Positions 29,701-39,242 of a stretch of DNA of 64,000 nucleotides are shown here, in pieces (position 1 is the stretch's first letter; each line of letters opens with the position of its first letter). This DNA is from an uncultured Verrucomicrobiales bacterium (GTDB lineage: Bacteria; Verrucomicrobiota; Verrucomicrobiia; Verrucomicrobiales; Akkermansiaceae): NCBI GenBank assembly GCA_947039485.1, contig CAMQZC010000003.1, forward strand, positions 1-64,000, given 5' to 3'. The notes beneath the pieces are model-generated. The model saw only the letters and a list, made by a program, of their open reading frames with translations, did no database searches and was not told where the DNA came from. The position numbers were made by a program, and so were the translations under genes.

Positions 29701-30805
29701 TAACATCAAGGGCTATGCCTATCCTGACTATTCTGTTGGTATCTTCTATGCGCCACTACGCTATTTTCTGCGTGATCTCATCTTGCAAAAACCAATCTAC
29801 GTAGAGACAGGACGCTGCGTCTTCCCCATCCTCGTGGATTGTGATGTTAAAATGTTTGCTAAGATCAAGATTGGCAGCGAGGATGCCTTTTCCTACAAAG
29901 CCATTGGCACAAAAATACCACTTAGCGACTTTAATGGATTTATCGATTTACAAGACACTTATATCTTGCTAGATGATCTCAATAGCGTCTGTTGGGGTGG
30001 AGTCGCTAATGGCGCCATCAAAATTGATTTTAGCAACATTAAGCAAACTGTTTTTGATGCCTACTTCAAACTCGATGGAGTCAATATAACTCAGTTGGCA
30101 AAATCATACGACCGAACCATCACATCAGGTATCGGACACGGAGAGATCAGACTCCAAGCCGTTGGCATTGGCCTCGAAGGACTTGAGGCTTATGGCAATC
30201 TGCGTGTCATTAATAGTGATCTGCTTAACCTGAGTATTTTCACCCCAGTCTCCGATCTCATCTCCCACTTCCCAAGCTACTTTGAGAGGCTCAATAAGGC
30301 CGCTGAGGAGCTTAACCCCGCAGATAAGCCTGGCTTCTTTAAACGACAGTACCTCAATCTGGGCTATTTAGCGGCTAAGTTAGTACGTTCAACGAGCGAC
30401 GCACTCGGTGAGACCACTAATAATATCCCCGGTGCAAACTACATCATCCGTTATGATCTCAACGATGCCAAGGGAGATTTCCTCATCAAAGATGGCTTGA
30501 TTTCTAGCAACAACTTCATTGCGGAGGGCACAAATCTGAGCGTTGATCTCAAGGGGAACATCAGTCTCACTAATGGAGAGCTGCATCTCAAACTCTGGCC
30601 CAAGGTGAACAGCCTAATCTCCGTGGCTGCATCTCCCCTCACATTGCTCTCCAACCAGCTCATCGATATTGACCTCAAAGGTCCAATCAAAGACCCCAGC
30701 TGGACCATTGGTCTTAATAGCGAGGTAAACGGCCGCAAGCCGATCAAACGCATCAAGGCTAGCAGTATCCCTCGCGCCAAGAAGAAGTCAAAAGCGAAGC
30801 ATTGA
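26738..30805 (+). CDS. Very large AsmA/TamB-like envelope protein
   Basis: N-terminal TM anchor, long beta-rich sequence, AsmA-like C-terminus (LNLSIFTPVSDLISHF...DLNDAKGDFLIKDGLISSNNFIAEGTNLSVDLKGNI); basic tail. Confidence 0.65.
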   Translation: MAQHISIRRIGAPLPALCLLLILCLGCALIYLSIWGIPSSILRRIETRCAAQGIYLKVESAYLSYAAGLGLQVEDVDIYANLNSQPIIQIERGEIYLSLIKLITGEIQPDFIKIENSELHLLVSSKAKTVAQAEYLHVKKINLQANFDDHGRIRISKGRALLQDIPITLNGTLEFPKVKHQLIYGDNMQQELKLVEKFDLEKIIEPYQSNIDQCYTVIKEQKWDDSTRPELDFRINFKSPDNLRCTFKAKAPRISYRALHMKEVIADVSYNKNIILINKLYALDADNNSPILLQGGYDIAQRTLSFNLESRIPLIEIIKSINELEKHPLFSRISVSDKDEHSSLIEMRGDLQFSEDYLPTQLAIIGEIKQDKIKFNRAHIESIDLSFFYRDGDFFIDNALIQLDKGFIKAHAHLENGEGLANFSMEFPSEYGLAILEKLSDTPGAQILPDGLDIKGMLKLNIEAMMKAPKIKQDSENLLDNLPRIESITLRSHIGELSYKDICFESAAFQSFATGVYLNQEKRIHSIQSLQLKLTAEQIKKKATEDDKGYINTQKVNLALFLENCCINDQYQLESLSIAASELQLKLSSLMSNDAKLGESTLKIKSTSNITPFNHPQIKDLALRAHFDSKQSMLRDIQLGDISIKATKKSDEHINLHFNSLIKDSKHQPLSFQANWMPEQAVQVENIMLDLPSQQLYSILPEKLLESNHIKLLGDIKLKAGLRLLIEEGTPFFQSGYVNLNEFKLERESYKTFALRGKKNSINITTKANFDANANGSYDYKLNKLKIAHHSGKFLADITGNSARGLSIKGSSTIRLDYINEMIDVNGAHRIMRDFQFIPKSLCDVADLNCVINYEKELDIKATAKLSIDYLNYFLGSKIDNYDPYAKTMPVLEAGKEIESLRDDLGEVVHASVKQVTADLDLDILIDSDAANPADSIKTCRIALLNPNLTYDNSIWLKLQGIKNGELYSQLKGDNVIIDIGKDLVELNNIKGYAYPDYSVGIFYAPLRYFLRDLILQKPIYVETGRCVFPILVDCDVKMFAKIKIGSEDAFSYKAIGTKIPLSDFNGFIDLQDTYILLDDLNSVCWGGVANGAIKIDFSNIKQTVFDAYFKLDGVNITQLAKSYDRTITSGIGHGEIRLQAVGIGLEGLEAYGNLRVINSDLLNLSIFTPVSDLISHFPSYFERLNKAAEELNPADKPGFFKRQYLNLGYLAAKLVRSTSDALGETTNNIPGANYIIRYDLNDAKGDFLIKDGLISSNNFIAEGTNLSVDLKGNISLTNGELHLKLWPKVNSLISVAASPLTLLSNQLIDIDLKGPIKDPSWTIGLNSEVNGRKPIKRIKASSIPRAKKKSKAKH

Positions 30806-30807
30806 TA

Positions 30808-30844
30808 CAAAAAGCGCTGAAGCCCACAGGCTACAGCGCTTTAT
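30808..30844. terminator. Hairpin between convergent genes
   Basis: AAAGCGCTG-AAGCC-CACA-GGCT-ACAGCGCTTT. Confidence 0.6.
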
Positions 30845-30863
30845 AATTTACTTATGCGAGGTT

Positions 30864-31754
30864 TTATCCCTTACTTGCAGCCAGAATTTGACGGCAAGCC
30901 TTCACCGTATTCGCAAGGAGGAGCGCAATGGTCATCGGACCAACACCACCTGGTACAGGTGTGATGGCAGAGCAATGATCCTTGACATCATTAAAGTCAA
31001 CGTCACCTACGATGCGATAGCCACGAGGGCGAGTCTCATCAGTGATGCGGTTGATACCAACATCGAGAACTACGGCACCAGGCTTGATATAATCAGCCTT
31101 GACCATTTCAGGCCGTCCAACTGCAGCAACGATGATATCTGCGCGGCGGCAGAGAGCGGGGAGATCCTTTGTGCGTGAATGAGCAACGGTGACCGTGGCA
31201 TTAGCCTTCTTGCTCATCAGCAGATGTGCCATAGGCTTGCCCACAATGAGGCTACGACCGATAACAACAGCATGCTTGCCAGCGGTCTCGATACCATAAG
31301 CTTTGAGCAGCTCCATGCAACCCAGTGGTGTGCATGGGACAAATCCAGACTCATCCTCGAGCACCAGTTTGGCGACATTAATAGGGTGGAAGCCATCGAC
31401 ATCCTTGCGAGGATCAATGTTGAGAATTACAGCTTCCTCATCAATATGCTTGGGGGGGGGACTCTGGACGAGAATACCGTGAATCTTATCATCCGCATTA
31501 AGTTGCTGGATGAGTGCGACGAGCTCCTCTTGAGTGGTCTCCTTGGGCAGAGCAAACTTCTGGGAGAACATACCAAGCTCGGCACAGGCCTTGACTTTGG
31601 AAGCCACATAGACCTGAGATGCAGGATCTTCTCCAACAAGCACTACTGCGAGACCGGGGGTCATACCAGCTGCAGTCAGCTCGGCAATCTCCTCTTTAAG
31701 TCCTTCGCGAAAACGCATTGCTATTTCTTTACCATCAATGATTATATTACTCAT
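30864..31754 (-). CDS. folD: Bifunctional methylenetetrahydrofolate dehydrogenase/cyclohydrolase
   Basis: [63 protein letters not shown]. Confidence 0.96.
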   Translation of the reverse strand: MSNIIIDGKEIAMRFREGLKEEIAELTAAGMTPGLAVVLVGEDPASQVYVASKVKACAELGMFSQKFALPKETTQEELVALIQQLNADDKIHGILVQSPPPKHIDEEAVILNIDPRKDVDGFHPINVAKLVLEDESGFVPCTPLGCMELLKAYGIETAGKHAVVIGRSLIVGKPMAHLLMSKKANATVTVAHSRTKDLPALCRRADIIVAAVGRPEMVKADYIKPGAVVLDVGINRITDETRPRGYRIVGDVDFNDVKDHCSAITPVPGGVGPMTIALLLANTVKACRQILAASKG

Positions 31755-32455
31755 AAAAATTTATTTTCTCGGCTAAACTCCTCAAAGTCTGGCGCCCCAT
31801 ATTCCATGGCTGAGGTGAGACGCTGCGCAAAATCTTCCATTTGCTCCGCACTAAGATCGCGCGGGACATGGATGGGGGATCCCCAGTACATCTCCAAGCG
31901 AGAAAAAGGTTTGGGGATGATGAACCCATCCCATGTCTTGAGGCGCCAATAGGAGCTAAAGGAAATCGCCATAGGCGTAATGTGTACACCACTCATTGAT
32001 GCGAGCTTGATAGCGCCGCGATGTGCCTTATAGACAGGACCTCGGGGGCCATCGGGAGTCACACACATCGCGCAGCCCGACTTCATAGCGTCAAGCATAG
32101 CTTTCATACCACCTACACCTCGCCGATGACTGGAGCCCCTCACTGTGGTCATCTTGTAATGAGAAACGACTGTTGAAAGGATGGCACCATCCTTGCTCGC
32201 GCTAGTGAGCATGGAGATAGGTATACTGGTGTTGACAAGTTTGATAAATACGGGACAAGAGGTGAGAACGCGATTATGCCAAATAGAGACGATTGTTTGC
32301 TCCTGGCCAATAGTGGCTTGCTGTTCCTTATTTGCTAAATATATTTTTTTGCGAAGGGTGCGGCAAAGTAAGGCAAGAAATGCCCAAAGGATATGCCCAA
32401 AGAGTATTGAGCACCAGTTTGTTCGTACCTCTAAGGCGCGTGAAGATGAGCTCAT
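31751..32455 (-). CDS. DUF374 domain lysophospholipid acyltransferase-like protein
   Basis: [74 protein letters not shown] overlap with folD. Confidence 0.88.
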   Translation of the reverse strand: MSSSSRALEVRTNWCSILFGHILWAFLALLCRTLRKKIYLANKEQQATIGQEQTIVSIWHNRVLTSCPVFIKLVNTSIPISMLTSASKDGAILSTVVSHYKMTTVRGSSHRRGVGGMKAMLDAMKSGCAMCVTPDGPRGPVYKAHRGAIKLASMSGVHITPMAISFSSYWRLKTWDGFIIPKPFSRLEMYWGSPIHVPRDLSAEQMEDFAQRLTSAMEYGAPDFEEFSRENKFL

Positions 32456-32456
32456 A

Positions 32457-34178
32457 TTAGAATAAACTATCGCTTGAATTAAAACGACCTCCAGATGAAG
32501 GAGTAACTTCAGGGCCTTGTAGGCGCGCTGAGGGTACTTGTTGGGGTGCTACTTTCTTGGCAGCTTTCTTGGCAGCTTTCTGTGCAACCTTTTGTCGATC
32601 TAGCCAGATGGCGTTGATACTGTCAACATCGATGGATTCAAGGCTGTGTGGCTTGGGTCGAGTAGCACGTGCAACGTCTGCCTGAGCATCAAGCTCAGCT
32701 GAGTTATCAGCTACAGCTGTAGCCTTGCCTCTCAGCGTTGTACGTAACCATGCGGTCTCGCCTCGTTCATAAAACACAGCATCGGAGATACCATCGGGGT
32801 ACTCCACGCGTGTATAGGAGGAGGGCAGACCATAGTCGAGCGTACCAGAGATATCATTCTGCTTGTTGATCGCGATATCGCCAACCATGCGAATCAAGGC
32901 GACCTCATACATGTCTTCTTCTCTGAATTTCATGCGGATGTCCTCTCCAGCACTCTTGATATTGACGCAACCTTTGGTAATAGCCAGTGCGATATACTCA
33001 GCGCGCTTAGCACTCTCAAGATGACTCATAATCTGCGGGATTGCGGGCAGAGCATACCAGCGGATATTGCGCAGGTCAAGATCTCCACTAAGAGTTGGTA
33101 TCCCACCTAATGGCTTCAATTGTAGAAATGTGCTAGATTCATGCTCGTGCTGCTTGTGGGCTGAGGTTTGAGCTGAGAAGAATGACGCGAGGCGATTGTC
33201 AGTTAAATCTGAGATATCAATCCCATCACTCACGAGCGTATAGGGGCTATAGAAAGAATCTCCATTAAGTATCTCTCCACTCAATCGGATGAAGGGTGCC
33301 CTGCCCTCAATAGTTTCAACACTCGGCATCAAGGGTCTAAGCTCAAGACTAAACCCAAGCAGACCATTGCTGCCAATTTGAGCATGGAGCTCTTGGAGGT
33401 CAAATCCCTTCCAGTCAGTGACGTAGAACTTACCACCGCTGAGGTTGATGGAGCAGATCTCCTTATTCTCAGCAGGGGTATAGAGGTAGACGATCGACCC
33501 AGTAATACGGAAGGGAGCCTTCTGGGTATCGCCAAAGTTGAGGGAGAAATTGTTGCAAGTCAGCCGTGCGATATCCCAGATAGGAGAGCCCTCAACCGTT
33601 GGCATCTTCATGCGGTCTGCTTCCTCATTAATTTCCAAGATAGCCGTTTGGATAGAGGCATTATCCATCATAATTTTACCACGACATATCCCGATGGGGT
33701 CGAGTCTGCCGTTAACTCCGCGTAGCACGAGCTTCTTCATCATGGAGTCCTCTGCAAAAATCACTGTAAGGGAGTTAATCGAGAGCTCAAATCCCTCTAG
33801 TTTGAAGCCATCAATCTCAACATTTTGCGCCTGCCATTGCTTTGCTATCTCTTGCTTCTTTGTCTCAATAAAGTCAATAGATGACATCATGTACATGCGC
33901 GTGATAAAATAAATAACCAGAGCAAGTACAGATATGATACTAAGTAAAATCAGGCGAAGGGCTGCGCGTCGAGAGCGACTCTTGAGCTCTTTATCGCTCA
34001 GCGTGACGCGGCGCTTCTTGAGCACACGCACCGCTTTTGACCCATCTTTGCGGATGATGACTTCCCGGGTACTCTCCTTAGATGGTATCTCCTTATTAAT
34101 TTTATCAATAATGCTGCGCACCTGCGAGCTGCTATCCTCAGAGGAATCTGCGTATTTATTATTTTCTTTTGAAGCCAT
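32457..34178 (-). CDS. Hypothetical inner-membrane-anchored protein, possibly AsmA-like
   Basis: Basic cytoplasmic N-terminus, one TM helix, beta-rich periplasmic part, KKAAKKAAKKVA tail. Confidence 0.5.
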   Translation of the reverse strand: MASKENNKYADSSEDSSSQVRSIIDKINKEIPSKESTREVIIRKDGSKAVRVLKKRRVTLSDKELKSRSRRAALRLILLSIISVLALVIYFITRMYMMSSIDFIETKKQEIAKQWQAQNVEIDGFKLEGFELSINSLTVIFAEDSMMKKLVLRGVNGRLDPIGICRGKIMMDNASIQTAILEINEEADRMKMPTVEGSPIWDIARLTCNNFSLNFGDTQKAPFRITGSIVYLYTPAENKEICSINLSGGKFYVTDWKGFDLQELHAQIGSNGLLGFSLELRPLMPSVETIEGRAPFIRLSGEILNGDSFYSPYTLVSDGIDISDLTDNRLASFFSAQTSAHKQHEHESSTFLQLKPLGGIPTLSGDLDLRNIRWYALPAIPQIMSHLESAKRAEYIALAITKGCVNIKSAGEDIRMKFREEDMYEVALIRMVGDIAINKQNDISGTLDYGLPSSYTRVEYPDGISDAVFYERGETAWLRTTLRGKATAVADNSAELDAQADVARATRPKPHSLESIDVDSINAIWLDRQKVAQKAAKKAAKKVAPQQVPSARLQGPEVTPSSGGRFNSSDSLF

Positions 34179-34220
34179 TGCTAATGAAAGGTAAATCTGA
34201 GAGTGAAATTGTGCTAGCTC

Positions 34221-36680
34221 TTACTTATTGTTCGAGGGGCGCTCACCAGTCTTTGTGTTGACACCTGTGGGATCGACTATATCAACTTTTGCGATGATGA
34301 GAAGGTAGCGTTTCTGAGTCTGCGAGCCTGCAGAGCGAAAGAGGCGGCCTACGTAGGGCAGGTCTCCCAAGATTGGGATTTTGTCCTCGAAGGTAATCTG
34401 CCTAGCTTCTTGCAAACCACCAATGACCACGACACTACCTGACTTGAGGGTAACTTGTGTATGCGCGGATTGCTGCTTAAACATGGGCATGAGGATGTGG
34501 TTATCGTTAATCTTATAGTTGACAACCTCTTTATCCGTAGACAAAACAGCCATGATAGGCGCGCCCCAGTTCACAAAGCCTTCAAAGTCGTTGACCATCG
34601 TACTCAGGGCAAGGGTGACACTCTCACCATCGGGCTCGATTGAGGCGCTATGCACCTTGATGAGGGTACCAATGCCGCTAAACTCTTCCTCCTTGATACC
34701 ATAGTAGGCATACTCTGTAGGATGTGCTGCCGTGGCAACTACCATATTGACGCGATTGATATCAATACCTATACCGTCTAATCCAATGTTAATATCTACA
34801 CCGAGATCTATAGATGATGACTGGGTCTCAGGGGCATCATAGGCGATGGGGTAGTACATCTCGCGCACACAGGCGATACTCACCTGCTCCTCATTGCCAG
34901 GGGTGAAGAGAAGCTGTGGATTTTGCAAGAAATCTGCACCGCCTTTTTGATTCAGACCACGCATCAGCACAGTCAGGTCAGCCACAGTCCAAACACCGCG
35001 AAAACCGAATACCCCAGGACTCTTGCTAGCACGATCCTTGTTGAAGCTATTAGCTCCTCCTGTAGCGATGAGCTTGTCCAGATTATTAACATTAAAGACC
35101 TCTGCGCCAGAGCGCAAGCCACTGGAGATAGAGCTATTGCTACCTCCATGCACTGTTTGAATCGTTGGCAAGCCAGTTGCGGAGCTCGCCTTCTCCTCTG
35201 TGCCACCACCTGCGTAGGTTCCAGAGCCTAGGCTAATATCTAGTAACCAGTCAAATCCTAACTCCTCGAGTTTTTCGGAGCTCACAGAAATTAAATGAAC
35301 ATTGAGCAATACGAGTTTTTCTTGGGCAATCTCCACATCGAGCAGCTCTGCAATCTCGTCAAGATTGTAAGCTGTATTGAAGGCATGCAGGGTGCGGTCG
35401 CTTGAGAGATAGCGCACATTAGAGCCTTCGGGGAAGCTCACGCCCATGCCCTCAAGCACTGTCTTGGGGTTGACGCGTCGCAGCGGCATACGCTCAGAAA
35501 ATCCGTCACCACCCTCATCATCAAGAGAGGGCTCAAAGAAACGTGCAGGCACAGAGAAACTACGATGCGTCATTGGGCCAAAGTCTCGCCCTGAGTAGGT
35601 AATCTCAACACCTGTGGGGGTGTAGTAAGATGTCAAGCCAAGGTTCGCACAGATTTCATCAATGATATCCTTGATACTCAAATCACTAACATTCAGATTC
35701 ACGAGCTTCTGGCTCACTTCCTTGTAAGCCTTGTCATTGATGCTGCCAAAGCTGGTAAAGATGTTAATGGTGCGACCTTGATGGGGGTTGCTGCTCTCGG
35801 CCTGACGCACAAGACCACGCAGTGCGGCCACAGTATCATCAATACTGCTGTCTTCGAAACTAATGTTTGGCACGATGATGCTCTCAAGGTAATGAGAGAC
35901 GTCCTCGCTCTGCTCCTTACGCAGTGCCAGCTCTGGAGCAACCGTATCCTGAATCAAATCAGGACCGGAATTATTAAGAGGCTTAACGTCATATGCTGCG
36001 TCAACATCGTTAAGAGCTTGAGCTCGGTAAGAATCACGTGCGGCGTTGGCGTATAAACTCTTGCGCTTTGCGCATAGCTCCACACCACGAGTGGCCGCCT
36101 GATTGTACGCATCAATCACTAAAATGGATTCGAAGGTCGCTATAGCTTCATCGTATTTCCCCAAATCGTAGTAACCGTAGCCAAGGGTGAGCAGTCGATT
36201 GACTTCTGCAACATTAGCAACGTGCTGGGGGCTCAGGGCCGGATTGGTACGAGCTGGGTCCTGAGTGTACTCAAGCTCGCGCTTTGCGAGCTTATTGTCA
36301 GGATAAAGCTCAATAGCTTCCGTTAAGAACTTGACGGCCTCATCGAGTCGACCGACCTTACGATAATCCATAGCCTTGGCTACCAAGGCGTCAGAGAGAC
36401 TTCGTTGGATAAAAACAGCCTGTGCAGCTGTTGCCTTTGCCTTGGGTAGCAGGTTTAGTGCTTTGCGATAGGCTGCCTCAGCATCGCTATAGCGTTTTGC
36501 CATATAAAAGCTGCGCGCTTGTTGTACCTCAAGCATCGAGGCGCGTAAAGCTTCCTGACGGGCAGCACTTTGACGATGGACAGGACTCGCGTCTTGTGCT
36601 GAATCAGCTACCTTCGCATCTGAAGCAAGAACAACAGAGCCAAGGGCAACAAGGAGAGATGTAGCGTAGTTCCTCAACAT
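34221..36680 (-). CDS. Secretin (type II/III secretion or type IV pilus type, Amuc_1098-like) with N-terminal TPR region
   Basis: Signal peptide, TPRs, secretin signature VVIGGLQEARQITFEDKIPILGDLPYVGRLFRS. Confidence 0.85.
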   Translation of the reverse strand: MLRNYATSLLVALGSVVLASDAKVADSAQDASPVHRQSAARQEALRASMLEVQQARSFYMAKRYSDAEAAYRKALNLLPKAKATAAQAVFIQRSLSDALVAKAMDYRKVGRLDEAVKFLTEAIELYPDNKLAKRELEYTQDPARTNPALSPQHVANVAEVNRLLTLGYGYYDLGKYDEAIATFESILVIDAYNQAATRGVELCAKRKSLYANAARDSYRAQALNDVDAAYDVKPLNNSGPDLIQDTVAPELALRKEQSEDVSHYLESIIVPNISFEDSSIDDTVAALRGLVRQAESSNPHQGRTINIFTSFGSINDKAYKEVSQKLVNLNVSDLSIKDIIDEICANLGLTSYYTPTGVEITYSGRDFGPMTHRSFSVPARFFEPSLDDEGGDGFSERMPLRRVNPKTVLEGMGVSFPEGSNVRYLSSDRTLHAFNTAYNLDEIAELLDVEIAQEKLVLLNVHLISVSSEKLEELGFDWLLDISLGSGTYAGGGTEEKASSATGLPTIQTVHGGSNSSISSGLRSGAEVFNVNNLDKLIATGGANSFNKDRASKSPGVFGFRGVWTVADLTVLMRGLNQKGGADFLQNPQLLFTPGNEEQVSIACVREMYYPIAYDAPETQSSSIDLGVDINIGLDGIGIDINRVNMVVATAAHPTEYAYYGIKEEEFSGIGTLIKVHSASIEPDGESVTLALSTMVNDFEGFVNWGAPIMAVLSTDKEVVNYKINDNHILMPMFKQQSAHTQVTLKSGSVVVIGGLQEARQITFEDKIPILGDLPYVGRLFRSAGSQTQKRYLLIIAKVDIVDPTGVNTKTGERPSNNK

Positions 36681-36743
36681 AATTAGTGCTCATATACTAG
36701 CAGTTTCAACCCCTGAAGTCACTCACAAAATAGCGCATATCTA

Positions 36744-36784
36744 CAAAAAAACAGGCACGCGGTCTTATACCGCATGCCTGTTTG
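36744..36784 (-). terminator. Terminator of rpoD
   Basis: AAACAGGCA-CGGT/ACCG-TGCCTGTTT, T-run on minus strand. Confidence 0.8.
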
Positions 36785-36800
36785 ATTATTGAGTCAAAAA

Positions 36801-39053
36801 TTAGCTTTCGCTCGTGTCAAGGAATCCCTTGATTCGTCCGATACGCGTCGGGTGCCTCAGCTTGCGCAGTGCCTTCGCCTCAATCTGGCGAATGCGCTCA
36901 CGCGTGACGTTGAATTGACGACCCACCTCTTCAAGAGTACGTGGGTTACCATCATTGAGACCAAATCGCATTTCAATCACCTGACGCTCACGCTCGTAAA
37001 GAGTCTTGAGGACGCCACCGAGTTTCTCGCGAAGTGAGGCAAAGGAAGCTCCCTCCATGGGATTCTCTGCGCTCTTATCCTCCAAGAAGTCACCAAAGGA
37101 TGTATCATCTGAGTCACCCACAGGCTGTTGCATCGAGATAGGCTGCTGTGCCATCTTGAGCACGCTGCGTACTCGATCGACAACCATACCGCACTCAACG
37201 GAGATTTCCTCAGGTGTAGGCTCACGACCGAAGTTCTGCACGAGCTTCTTCTGCACGCGCATCAACTTGTTGATGGTCTCAATCATATGCACTGGAATAC
37301 GGATGGTACGGGCCTGATCAGCGATGGAGCGCGTGATAGCCTGACGAATCCACCATGTGGCGTAGGTTGAGAACTTATAGCCGCGGCGGTATTCAAACTT
37401 CTCCACAGCCTTCATCAGCCCCATGTTGCCCTCTTGAATCAGATCGAGGAAGGCGAGACCGCGGTTGGTATACTTCTTGGCAATGGAGATGACGAGTCGC
37501 AGGTTGGCCTCAATCATTTCGCGTTTTGCCTTTTGAGCTTCGCGCATGCTTGCTCGCATCTGTGTGTACTCATCCAAGAACTCAGGAATGCGCATCCACA
37601 GCTGCACCTCATACTCAGCGAGAGCATCTTGGGATGCCTTATCGGTCGCATCAATCTCGATTTGGCGCTGCAACTTCATGATGCGTTGGCGAATCTCCTT
37701 GAGCGAGGTGACAAAGTCTTCATAGACCTTCCCCTTGAAGGAAAACTCTCCGTAGAGTACACGAAGCTCAGCGAGAGATTCGTTGAAGTCAGCTTCGAAG
37801 GAAGAAACAGCCTTCTTGCCACGACGAGCTTTGCGCAGACGCTGGTAGGACATCTGAGTCTCCTCATGCTTATCAAAGACTCGACCAACGAGTCGCTGAA
37901 TATCGCGGATATAGGTCTCACGACGCTCGATATTCTTATCGACAACAACGCGATCAAAGCGCTCCTGGTTATGAATCACCTTGTCGGCCGTGTCCAAGTA
38001 GTACATGGACACGATACCAAACTTGTGCAAGCTTTGTTGCAGCTCATCCTCAGCCTTTTCAATGCGCAGGGAGATACTCACCTCTTGTTGGCGCGTGAGC
38101 AGGTCTTTTTGACCCATCTGCTTGAGATACATGCGGACAGGATCGTCGAGGATGTCCAATTTGGCTTCCATCTTTTCCGTCTCATCATCCTCCTCCGTAA
38201 CGGCGAGGCGCTGACGATCGCTGTAGCTATCTACATCCGAGGCATCAATGATATCAAACTGCATACCGCGCAAGCGCTCCATGATTTTCTCATAGTCCGA
38301 AGGCTCAATCATATCATTGGGCAGTACCTCATTGATATCATCATAGGTCAAGTAGCCTTGCTCATTGGCAAGCAGGATCAGATCGCGGAACTTTTCTTGC
38401 ACGCTGGGGCTATCAACAATGCTCTCCTCTTTGCCAGAGCTTCCATTTTTTTTGATTTCTTCAGGTGTGAGAGGTGTGATGCGAGTCGTCTCGTCACGCA
38501 CCTCGATACCCAGTGAGTGGAGTCGCTCAAAGAGACGCTCCTGATCCTGATCCTCATATCCCTCCGCTGGCAGAGCGTTGAAAATATCATCATCAGTGAC
38601 AAAACCATCATTGGTCTTGGCCAAGACAAGCAAATCCTTGAATGCTGCCTTGAGAGTCATATCATCAGGGAAATATTCTTGCAGATCTTTAGATGTCACA
38701 CGGGGCATAGTAAAGCCCTTGCGACGACGTGGAGACTTGCTTGCAGCCTTGACGGGAGCAGCTTTTGCAGGAGCAGCTTTTGTGGCTACTTTTGCAGGTG
38801 CTTTTGCAGGGGCTGTGGTCGCTTTTGCAGGAGCCGCTTTTGTGGCTGTGGTCGCTTTTGCAGGGGCAGCTTTTGTGGCTGTGGCCGCTTTTGCTGGAGC
38901 AGATTTTGTGGCTGTGGCTTTTACACTAGTCGACTTAGGGCTAGTGCTCTTCTTTACAACTTTGCTAGCGGTGCTGGGCGTTTTGTCCTCAGCAGCAGCA
39001 TCTTCAGCTTGCACTTTACTCGTTTTGGGTGTGTTCTTTTTAGGCGTCGACAT
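36801..39053 (-). CDS. rpoD: RNA polymerase primary sigma factor with extended N-terminus
   Basis: [78 protein letters not shown]-like [18 protein letters not shown]. Confidence 0.97.
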   Translation of the reverse strand: MSTPKKNTPKTSKVQAEDAAAEDKTPSTASKVVKKSTSPKSTSVKATATKSAPAKAATATKAAPAKATTATKAAPAKATTAPAKAPAKVATKAAPAKAAPVKAASKSPRRRKGFTMPRVTSKDLQEYFPDDMTLKAAFKDLLVLAKTNDGFVTDDDIFNALPAEGYEDQDQERLFERLHSLGIEVRDETTRITPLTPEEIKKNGSSGKEESIVDSPSVQEKFRDLILLANEQGYLTYDDINEVLPNDMIEPSDYEKIMERLRGMQFDIIDASDVDSYSDRQRLAVTEEDDETEKMEAKLDILDDPVRMYLKQMGQKDLLTRQQEVSISLRIEKAEDELQQSLHKFGIVSMYYLDTADKVIHNQERFDRVVVDKNIERRETYIRDIQRLVGRVFDKHEETQMSYQRLRKARRGKKAVSSFEADFNESLAELRVLYGEFSFKGKVYEDFVTSLKEIRQRIMKLQRQIEIDATDKASQDALAEYEVQLWMRIPEFLDEYTQMRASMREAQKAKREMIEANLRLVISIAKKYTNRGLAFLDLIQEGNMGLMKAVEKFEYRRGYKFSTYATWWIRQAITRSIADQARTIRIPVHMIETINKLMRVQKKLVQNFGREPTPEEISVECGMVVDRVRSVLKMAQQPISMQQPVGDSDDTSFGDFLEDKSAENPMEGASFASLREKLGGVLKTLYERERQVIEMRFGLNDGNPRTLEEVGRQFNVTRERIRQIEAKALRKLRHPTRIGRIKGFLDTSES
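38739..38921 (-). repeat. In-frame tandem Ala/Lys/Pro/Thr repeats in RpoD N-terminus
   Basis: [62 protein letters not shown]. Confidence 0.9.
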
Positions 39054-39126
39054 GATATCAATGGAAAATAATGGGCAGAGTCCACCCTTTATGCCTTTTG
39101 TCAAGGGGTTGACAAGAGGAAGGATA

Positions 39127-39154
39127 ATTATAGTAGTAAAATCTAGTCTGTCAA
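39127..39154 (-). promoter_or_regulatory. Promoter of rpoD
   Basis: Minus strand TTGACA (39149-39154), 16 nt, TATAAT (39127-39132). Confidence 0.65.
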
Positions 39155-39207
39155 TAACAATATACAGTGCATGACACATAGTGCAAGATAGCAATTTTTC
39201 TCAAGGC

Positions 39208-39236
39208 TTGAAAATAAGTAAGAAATCTGCTAAAAT
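39208..39236 (+). promoter_or_regulatory. Promoter of pyrC, predicted leaderless
   Basis: TTGAAA (39208-39213), 17 nt, TAAAAT (39231-39236), 6 nt, ATG (39243). Confidence 0.65.
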
Positions 39237-39242
39237 TCGCGC

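Noticed and set aside
37434-38516. 360-aa plus-strand ORF
   Set aside because: Antisense to rpoD; composition mirrors its codons, no domain or start context. Likewise ORFs at 41837-42577 (antisense rimO), 24523-25149 and 24948-25709 (antisense infB), and 11978-12595 (antisense argG).
38517-39174. Ala/Phe/Gly-rich plus-strand ORFs of 184 and 198 aa
   Set aside because: Mirror images of the RpoD KAAPAKA repeat; low-complexity artefact.
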